The translations under genes were made by a program, and so were the position numbers. Source: Demequina litorisediminis (lineage in GTDB: Bacteria > Actinomycetota > Actinomycetes > Actinomycetales > Demequinaceae). Taken from it: a stretch of 64,000 bases of DNA. The stretch spans positions 124,001 through 188,000 of the forward strand of contig NZ_BSUN01000001.1 in assembly GCF_030161615.1 (NCBI RefSeq), given 5' to 3'. Shown here piece after piece: positions 54,338-62,798 of the stretch (the first letter of the stretch is position 1; the number at the start of each line of letters is the position of its first letter). The notes beneath the pieces are model-generated. The model had not been told where the DNA came from. It did not search any database and was given only the letters and a program-made list of their open reading frames with translations.

Positions 54338-57047
54338 GGTTGTTCTCCTGTCACTGCGGCGGAAACGGTGAAGAGGCCTGCGGCGCCGCGCTCCGCATCG
54401 ACCATCACGTGCGAGACAAACGGATACGTCCCGGGCTCGGCGAACTCAAGCTCGACAAAGCCGCCCTGCCCAGGCTGAAGCGCGAGCGACTGTGCGCCGC
54501 CGGAGCCGTCGCCGCGGTCACCTCCCAGGAGGTACGCGCCTTCGGAGTACACCGTGTCGAACTGCGCGCCGACGACGTGGAACGAGCCTGGCCCGGCTGG
54601 GGCCCGCGTCGACCACCCAGACGCGTACGCGTTCGCCGACGTGCGCCTCGAGTGGGTGCTCCTTGTACTGCGTGGAATGCCCATTGAAGGTGACCAGATC
54701 GGGTTCCTCGTCGGCAATCTTCTGCGCGTCGGCGATACCGCCGTCTTCGCCGAGGTACTGCTCCGCCTGGACTAAGAGGTACTCCCGATCGACCTCGGCA
54801 AGGCCGGGCGGGTCGATCACCACCGCGCCATACATCCCGTTCGCGATGTGCAACGACATCGGCATGGTCGAGCAGTGATAGAGCCACGCGCCTGCGCTTT
54901 CAGCGGTGAACTCGTACACCAGCGATTCGCCGGGCTGGATGGTGCGCATCGCGTCATCGGGCGCGGTCCTGCCGGCATGGAAGTCGATCGAGTGACCCAT
55001 GGTGCCGTTGTTGACCAGGGTCACCGTGAACGTGTCTCCCACGGTGCCTCGCAGGACGGGCCCGGGGACGCCGCCCCCAAAGGTCCACAGGCTCCTGCGT
55101 GTAGCCGGGCGCGACCTCGATGGTCTCGTCGGTCACGACGAGCGTCACCTCGTGGTGGCTGGTGCCGTCCTCGGGAGCGAGCGTGGCGTCCACGGCGTCG
55201 CCGCTCATCGGCGCGGAGAGGTCGATCGCGTCGGCCGGATTGCCCGTCGCATCGTCCACGCCGTGCGACATGCCGTCCATGCCAGCCATGTCGTCAGTGG
55301 CCGAGTCTCCGGCTGTCGCCTCAGCCGAGGCTTGGGGCAGGGCACCGGCGGCATCATCGACGTCGATCGTGAGAGTCATCCCCATCTGCCGATGGCCCGC
55401 AATCGAGCACCAGCCGTCGATGTCGCGCCCCACCACGCCCACGTCGATCGTCGCCTGCTCCCCCGGCGCGAGGCGTCCGGATGTCTGCCCTGAATCGAGC
55501 ACGAGGTCATGTTCGACCTCCGGGTCGGTGTTGACCACCGTCAGCAGCACACGGTCGCCCGCCGAGACCTCAATGAGGTCGTCGCTGAAGCGCATGTCGG
55601 CCGCCTCGATGGTGACTTCCACGGTGGTGCCCGTCGCGGTCACGCCCGCGTCGGCGCCCATACCGAGGCCGACAGCCTGTGGGTCGGCGGCAACGGCCCC
55701 GGCCACCACAACCGCCACGACGCCGGCCGCAACGGCCCCTCCGAAGGGGTCAAAGGCGCGCGGGCGGACCGCGAGGTCGGCGGCACTCACGACTGTGGGC
55801 CCCTCGGGAACGTGCCTGCGCGCGGACCACGACACGCGGATCGCCCGAAGGACGCACCCCACGGTCCACAGGGCAACGGCGAGAGCGAGGACGCTTCCGA
55901 CCACCCGCAGCAGACTTGCGTCGGCAAAGATCCACAGCGCCAGGCCGCCGTTGGCGAGGACGAGCCGGGCAGTGCCGTGACGCTCGGAGGCGTCGCGTGC
56001 GCTACGGACCGCGTGCGGGCCGCCGCCCATCACCATCGGCAGCAGGTGACTCAACGCCCCCAACAGCACCTGAGCCACGCCACCCGCCACCAGCGCAGGG
56101 ACGAGACCGTCGAGTCCGTGCTGGGCGTCTTCCCACGTCGGACCGGTGACGAGTGCCCACGCCCAGCCGAGCACCGCACCGTCAAGCCAGAAAAGCCCTG
56201 CCGCGAGGATCAGCGCCGAGGGGTGCCCCGGCGCGCGCGTCCTCAGCACCATCACGACGGGCACGGTCGCCAGGATGACTCCGAGCGCTGCCGCGGCCGC
56301 GCCGGCGGCCGCCAGCGCGCGCAGATCTGTCAGCGCCCCCGTCCACGTGACCATGACCGACGCGGCAAGCACGGACAGGCCGGTCCTGCTCCAGCGCACC
56401 GCCCCCTGCGGGACGCGCACCGCGATCATCGTCGGCCACAGCGTGAGCAGCGTTGCAAGCACCGTGACCGTCACCCAGCCCACCACCATGGCCGAGACGT
56501 GCGCGACGTACAGACGCGCGGCGGTCTGCGCATCGGCCGCTCCATCGGCCAGCAGCGCGCCGGCGATGACGCCACAGGCCAGCAAGATCGCGGAGGCGAC
56601 GTATGCCCAGGTGGTCCATCCCAGCATGTTGCCGAGTGCGCCGCGCGAGGCCAGGGCAATCGCCGCCGCATGCCACACCGCCACGGAGCCAACGATGCTC
56701 GCCCCCACCACGATGCACGGCGTCACGGACCCCACGACGCCCACCATGACGGTGATGGCACCCACCGTATGGGCGGCAAGGCGTACCGCTTGGGCGCGCT
56801 GCCCCCCAGGAAGCGGCCGTCGCCTCAGCGCCTCGGTGAAGTGTGCCGACCAGATCAGGATTGCCGTCGTGACGGCTCCGAGCATCAGCAGATGCACCAT
56901 GAGCCACGGCGAGGCGCTCCATGCCCGATGCCCCACGGCCACCACCGCCGCGCCCACCAGCCACGCGGCGACGAGCACGTGAGCGCGCAAGTGCCAGCGG
57001 GCGCGCGCCGACAGCGGCGCCGCGGGTGCAGTTTCAGCCTTTGTCAC
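54334..57047 (-). CDS. nirK: Membrane-anchored copper nitrite reductase fusion (multi-helix domain + cupredoxin + NirK)
   Basis: About 903 residues from a GTG after removing insertions near 54587 and 55090. Residues 1-420 form about 12 helices with histidine-bearing segments (HVSAMVVGW, GALSHLLPMVMGGG) that recall NnrS/heme-copper proteins. Next is a type 1 copper cupredoxin (EHDL, CSIAGHRQMGM), a Met/His-rich linker, then two NirK domains: GHSIDFHAG, WLYHCSTMPMSLHIANGM (both copper types), SFHVVGAQFD and FVSHVMVDAERGA (last type 2 His). It should reduce nitrite to NO outside the membrane, perhaps fed by its own cupredoxin. Confidence 0.85.
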
Positions 57048-57080
57048 GGCGACAACCGTAGAAAATCGCGGGAGCCCCGG

Positions 57081-57100
57081 CGTGGGCCCTTGGTCCCGGC
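57081..57100. promoter_or_regulatory. Degenerate DosR-like box upstream of nirK
   Basis: GGGCC-CTTG-GTCCC differs by one base from the GGGAC-N4-GTCCC core; the flanks match poorly. It lies 34 bases before the nirK GTG, where a regulator site would be expected. Confidence 0.35.
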
Positions 57101-57149
57101 CCGACCTTGGCCATGGGTGGCGCCGCGCCGCGCGTTTGCACGCAGGACC

Positions 57150-57163
57150 TGCAAGCGTTTACA
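57150..57163. promoter_or_regulatory. LacI-type operator before the GH13 operon
   Basis: TGCAAGCGTTTACA fits the palindromic LacI-family consensus TGYAARCGYTTRCA. It lies 94 bases before the GH13 gene, whose operon encodes a LacI regulator. Confidence 0.7.
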
Positions 57164-57256
57164 TTGGTGGGCAAGCCAGGGCCGAAACCCTGGCGTCAGA
57201 ACCGCAACGCGCACCATGAACGCGTTGCCCGCACTCCCCTTTCCGAGAGGACCCCG

Positions 57257-58906
57257 ATGAGCACCGCAGGCTCCCGCTGAGTGGTGGCGTACCGCCGTCA
57301 TCTACCAGATCTACCCCCGCTCCTTCTCGGACGCTTCCGGCGACGGCATCGGCGACCTCCAGGGCATCACCGAGCGCCTGGACGACCTCGCCGCCCTTGG
57401 CGTCGACGCGATCTGGCTGTCGCCCTTCTACACGTCGCCCCAGAAGGACGCCGGCTACGACGTCGCTGACTTCACCGACGTGGACCCGCTGTTCGGTTCC
57501 CTCGCGGACTTTGACGCCATGGTTGAACGCGCCCACGCCCTGGGACTTAGGGTCATCGTGGACATCGTCCCCAACCACTCCTCCGACCAGCACGCGTGGT
57601 TCCAGGCCGCACTCGCCTCGCCTGAGGGCTCCGACGAGCGCGCCCGCTACGTGTTCCGCGACGGCCGCGGTGCGACGGGTGAGCCTGCCCCCCAACAACT
57701 GGGACTCGGTCTTCGGCGGCCCCGCCTGGACCCGCACCACGAACGCCGATGGCACCCCCGGCCAGTGGTTCCTTCACCTGTTCGACTCGACCCAGCCCGA
57801 CTTCGACTGGTCCAACCCCGCCGTCCTCGACGAGTTCGACAGGGTTCTGCGCTTCTGGCTCGACCGTGGTGCCGATGGCTTCCGCGTGGACGTGGCTCAC
57901 GGCCTCATCAAGGCCGACGGACTGCCCGACTTCTCGTATGCCGACGACGCTAACTCCATGGGTGGCGTGGAAGGCCCGCAGGCGCCCTACTGGGCCCAGG
58001 AAGGCGTGCACGATGTGTGGCGCCGCTGGCGCTCTGTCATCGACGAATACGACGGCGACCGCATCCTTGCCGCCGAGGCATGGGTCCTCCCCTTGTCGAA
58101 GATGGCCAAGTGGGTGCGCCCGGACGAAATGCACCAGGCCTTCAACTTCGCCTACCTCGAGACCGACTGGAAGGCAGATGACCTTCGCGCCGTGATCGAC
58201 GAGTCGCTCGCCGAGTTCGGCAACGTCGGCGCTCCGTCGACCTGGGTGCTGTCCAACCACGATGTCGTCCGCCACGCGAGCCGCCTCGCGCTCGGCGCCG
58301 AGAACCCCCAGGGCCACGGCATCGGCCCCAAGTCGCTCGGGCTGCCCGACCCGGTGGTGGGCCTGCAGCGTGGTCGCGCCGCCTCGGCTCTGATGCTTGC
58401 GCTGCCTGGCTCCGCGTACGTCTACCAGGGCGAGGAGCCTCGGCCTTCCCGAAGCCATCGACATCCCCGACGAGGCCCGCCAGGACCCCACCTGGTTCCG
58501 CACCGAGGGCGAGCGCTACGGCCGCGACGGTTGCCGTGTGCCGCTGCCATGGAGTGCCGCCGAGCCCGCGTACGGCTTCAACTCGACGGGCGAGACCTGG
58601 CTTCCCCAGCCCGCCGAGTGGGCGTCCCTCGCACGTGACGCCCAGCGCGAGGACCCCACGTCGACGCTGAACCTCTACACCGAAGCCCTGCGCCTGCGCA
58701 GGGAGCTCGGACTCGCCGAGGGCGCTATCGAGTGGATCGCCGATGCCCCCGCAGGCGTCGTGGCCTTCCGCACCTCGGGGATCGAGGTCTGGTCTGCAGT
58801 CGAGCCCGGAGTTGAGGTGCCGCTGCCCGACGGCGAGGTGGTGCTGGCATCGGCCACGGTGACCGATACGATTCCTGCGGACACCACGGTCTGGCTGCGC
58901 CGCTGA
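57257..58906 (+). CDS. GH13 alpha-glucosidase / oligo-1,6-glucosidase
   Basis: About 548 residues after removing insertions near 57269 (codon 5), 57684 and 58438. Clan motifs: VDIVPNHSS, the nucleophile in GFRVDVAHG, the acid/base Glu in LAAEAWV and VLSNHD. There is no signal peptide, so it acts on imported oligosaccharides. The first indel produces a stop after eight codons if read literally and hides the true start. A LacI operator is upstream; it is first in an operon with a LacI regulator and a PfkB kinase. Confidence 0.9.
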
Positions 58907-58942
58907 GATAGGCGCGGGAGACCGAACGCGAGGAGACACACG

Positions 58943-59984
58943 ATGGCGAAGATCCAAAAGGTCGCAGAGCCTCGCCGGTGTGTCCACTGCCACGGTCTCC
59001 CGCGCCCTCGCGGGCAAATCCTCCGTCTCGCCCGCGACCAAGGCGCGCGTCGAGGCCGCCGCGAAGCAACTCGGCTATGTCGTCTCGGCGGCCGCGTCTT
59101 CCCTCGCCTCGGGCCGAACCCGCAACGTGGGCGTCGTGATGCCCTACCTCGACAGTTGGTTCTTCATGGCGGTGCTCAAGGGCGCGCAGAGGACCCTCGC
59201 GGACGCGGGCTACGACGTCACGCTCTACCACCTCGCCCCCGCCGACGGCCTCGAGATTGACTCCGAAAGCGCCCAACGTCGATCGCGCTTGTTCGACGAG
59301 TTCCTGCGCCGCCAGCGGGTGGACGCGCTCATCGCCGTCAACCTCGAACTCGACGATCACGAGCGCACCGCGCTGGGAGATCTGTCACGCCCCGTGGTGG
59401 GCCTCGGCGGACCGCTGCCAGGACTGCACACCCTCAGCCTCGACGACACGGGCGTGGCACGGCTCGCGACCGATCATCTGCTGGCCCTCGGGCACCGGAG
59501 CATCGCCCACATCACGGGCGATCCCGACTTTGAGCGCGACTTCCAGATGCCCGCGACCCGCCGCGCCGGGTACGAGGCGTCGCTGGTGGAGGCGGGCATC
59601 GAACCCGACCCGCTCCTCGTTCGCCACGCAAACTTCACGATCGAGGGCGGCTACGACGCGACGCTGCGCCTTCTTGGGGACCCTCGTGTTCACCCCACCG
59701 CGATCTTCGCCGCCTCGGACGAGATGGCGATCGGCGCCCTCTTGGCCGCGCGCGACCTCGGACGGACGGTGCCGGGCGACCTGTCGATCGTCGGCATCGA
59801 TGGCCACGACCTCGCGGACTTCTTTGGCCTGACCACCATCGACCAGTTCCCCGAGGTACAGGGCCAGCAGGTCGCCCAGATCGTCATCGATGAACTCACG
59901 GGCCAACTGCAGGACGCCGTCGACGAGGATCTGCCCTACGAGCTCGTGGTGCGGCGCTCCACGTCGCGCCTTCGCGAGGCGTAA
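58943..59984 (+). CDS. LacI-family regulator of the GH13 operon
   Basis: About 346 residues after removing one insertion near 58970 (GAGCTC read as GAGCCTC), inside the helix-turn-helix AGVSTATVSRALAGKSSVSP. The full sugar-sensor domain follows. GAGGAG precedes the ATG. It should bind the palindrome at 57150 and answer to an alpha-glucoside or its product (inference). Confidence 0.9.
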
Positions 59985-59986
59985 CC

Positions 59987-60845
59987 GTGTCCGCGGCGCC
60001 GCGCGTCGTCGTGTGCGGGCCGTCCGCATGGAACCACCTCATCGTTCTGGACGAGCCTGCCCGAGCCGCGCCCTCACATGCGCTTCGCGCGCAAGGCCTG
60101 GTGGACGGTCGGCGGCACCAGTGCAGGCAAGGCTCTCCACCTGCTGGACCGTGGTGCCGACGTCACCCTCGTCACTCCCATCGGTGCCGACGAGGCCGGC
60201 GAGAGACTCCTGGCCGCATTGCGCGCCACCGGCCTTGACGTGGTCGCGCTCCCGGCGGACGTCACCGAGTCCCACACCAACCTCATGACCGAGGCCGGGG
60301 AGCGGGTCTCGCTCTACACCGCCACGCCAAAGGCACCCTCTCACGCCGCCCTCGCCACCGCACAGGCGGCGTGCGAGGGAGCCGATGCCCTGGTCGTGGA
60401 CCTCTCGGCCCTGGGGATCGCTGTGCTCCCCCGCGCGGTCGCCACCCGCGCGCCCCTATGGACGGATCTTCACGACTGGGACGGCGTCGCGGACTTCCAC
60501 CGGCCGTTCGCTCGCGCAGCCTCCACAGTGCTGCTGAACGATGACGGTGCGGCCGACGGTCGGGCCGTCATGGAGTCCATCCTCGGCGAGCGGACGCGCC
60601 TCGCGATCCGCACCCTGGGTTCCGCGGGTGCAGAGGCGCTGGATTCCGACGGAGCAGTCACCACCGTGCCTGCCGTACCCTGCGACGTCGTCGACACCAA
60701 TGGCGCTGGCGATGCGTTCGCGGCCGGAGCTCTCATGGCGCAGGCGAGCGGCGCGCCGATCGAGCGGATGCTGACCGCGGGTACCCAGCAGGCGGTGCGC
60801 GCGCTGTCGAGCAGGCATCTCAGCCCACTCCTCGACGGTCTTTGA
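59987..60845 (+). CDS. PfkB-family sugar kinase
   Basis: About 285 residues from a GTG two bases after the LacI stop, with one insertion near 60056 removed (GAGCTG). PfkB signatures: WTVGGTSAGKALHLLDRGADV and the anion-hole motif DTNGAGDAFAAGAL with the catalytic Asp. It probably phosphorylates a sugar freed by the GH13 enzyme; which one is not clear. Confidence 0.87.
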
Positions 60846-60866
60846 GCCCGCCGCGCACCGGAGCGC

Positions 60867-61899
60867 CTAGGAGGGCTGCCGGTCCTCAGTCGGGGGAACG
60901 GAGGGAGGCTGCTCCCCCGGTGACGCCGCCGCCACGCCCGCGGAGGGCACCTGCGCCAACTCCGCCGTATCCATGACATCCCCCGAAGCGTCGCCGCTGG
61001 CGTCGGCATCGGCCGGATCCGTGCGCTCACCAAACCACGGCACGTACCGCAGCAGGAGCGCCCACACCGCCGCCAGGCCAAGCGCGATGAGGCCCAGCGT
61101 CAGGAGAATGTTGGTGACCGGAGCGAGCGCCGTGTCGCCGATCACGTCCTCGATCAAGGTGCCGAGTCCGCCTTCCCTGCCACCGGGCACGAACTGCGCG
61201 ATGGTGCGCGGCCCCATCGTGCCCAGCACGAACGAAACGGCGATGCCGAACAGGCCGGCGGCAAGGAGCGCGCGCGGCAGGAACCGGCGCCAGCGTGGCG
61301 CGATGGCGATGCCTGCGGCGATGAAGACGATGCCGATCCATACGAACCACGTGGCGACCCACGTCAGTGCAGCGTATGCGCTGCGCACGTCCTCAAAAGT
61401 GTCCGCATCGACGATCTCGACGGAGTACTCGGGAAGCGTGACGTCGGGAATGAACGACCCGACCACCGGAATCCGGTCGATCGCGGCGTTCACGCGGTCA
61501 CCGAGCGCGATATCGATCGCCAAGGGCCCCGGTTCACGGTCGGGGTCCGAAATCGCCGCCAACAAGCGATCCTGGGCCGCGTTGCCCGCGGTCTTGATGG
61601 TGGACTGGAACGCGTCGGACTGCAGCAATGCGACCACCGCATCGTGGATCTGCTCGTCCAGGAGCGTCACCGCGATGGAGCCCGCCGTGCTGTCGATCTG
61701 GTCGGCAAGCATCTCCTGGACCTTGTCCGCGACGATCTCGGCGGTCTGGGGCGACTCGAGGGTGGTCTTCACGAGCCTTCTCGGCGGCCGTGCCGTCCTC
61801 GATGCTGCGTACCGCGTGGAGCGACAGTGCCCACGTCACGATCAGCATCGAGCCGAGTAGCACCAGGAATGCCGATCCGATGATGCGCACGAACCTCAC
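60867..61899 (-). CDS. Membrane protein, paralogue A of a tandem pair
   Basis: About 343 residues from a GTG after removing one insertion near 61776 (AAGCTC). An N-terminal helix leads to an external segment (about 30-160), then three to four helices and a C-terminal tail rich in Pro, Ala and acid residues. It shares layout with its neighbour at 61929. No known motif is recognised. Confidence 0.8.
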
Positions 61900-61928
61900 G
61901 CGAGTCCCCTTCCGTTGGTGGTCTCAGG

Positions 61929-62798
61929 CTAGCGGCGCGAGGCCGCTTTCCCCACGAGCGTGGCGACGACACCGCCCCCGAGTGCTACGGCTCCCACCAC
62001 CACCGCATTGCGGGCGATACCTGGCGCGGCATCGTCAGTGAACGTCTGCGCCCACAGCGAGGAGGCCGTGCCATCGACGCCGCCGGGAAGGAAGGCAAGA
62101 ATCGCGTCACGATCCACGAACGCCACGATGAGCCCGAAGGCCACGGCGATGGTGCCGATCGCGAACAGCGCTTTGGCCACAAACCATCGACGCCGATGCG
62201 AGACGAGGATGCCGAGCGCAAGGAGCGCGAGTCCGGCCCACAGCGCCCAGTCGGCCGCACGCTCCATCCACTCGTACGTGGTGCGCACGTTCTCGAAGGA
62301 CTCGGCACTCAACGCCTCGACCTGCACGGGAGGCAGGGACAAAGACGGCGCCGCCGCCCCCACTCCTGGCAGGTCAGCAATGCGGGCGTTGACGATGCCC
62401 GACGCGTCGACGCTCAACGTCAGTGGAGCCGCCTCCCGCTCGGGATCCATCAGCGCCGCTGAGAAGTCCGTCTGGGCGGCATCCGCGGCATCGACGATGG
62501 CGTCCTCGAACGCGGGTGACCGCACCGCCGAGTCGACGGCTCCGCGCAGATCATCCTCGACACCGAGCGCCGCCACGTCGATGCCACGGGAGTCGAGGTT
62601 CGCCACCGCATCGTCCTGAACCTGGCGTGAGAGGGCGTCAACGGCGGCAGGCACGCTGAACGCGGTACGCGCGACTCCGGACAACGCGGTGCCGTCCTCC
62701 ACGGCACGCACGGCCGCCGTCGAGACGCCCCACGCGACGATGAGGAGCGCGCCCGCCAGGATACACAGGGCCGAGATCAGGGTGCGCAGTGCCCTCAC
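61929..62798 (-). CDS. Membrane protein, paralogue B of a tandem pair
   Basis: The frame is intact, 289 residues. As in paralogue A: an N-terminal helix (ALLIVAWGVSTAAVRAVEDG against MLIVTWALSLHAVRSIEDG), an external domain, a SFENVRTTYEWM segment before the first of several C-terminal helices. It overlaps the glnE stop by four bases, so the pair may be transcribed with glnE. Function is unknown. Confidence 0.8.
   Translation of the reverse strand: MRALRTLISALCILAGALLIVAWGVSTAAVRAVEDGTALSGVARTAFSVPAAVDALSRQVQDDAVANLDSRGIDVAALGVEDDLRGAVDSAVRSPAFEDAIVDAADAAQTDFSAALMDPEREAAPLTLSVDASGIVNARIADLPGVGAAAPSLSLPPVQVEALSAESFENVRTTYEWMERAADWALWAGLALLALGILVSHRRRWFVAKALFAIGTIAVAFGLIVAFVDRDAILAFLPGGVDGTASSLWAQTFTDDAAPGIARNAVVVGAVALGGGVVATLVGKAASRR

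Noticed and set aside
55509-57260. 583-codon plus-strand open frame opposite nirK
   Set aside because: Shadow; no domain recognisable, while the minus strand has clear copper motifs.
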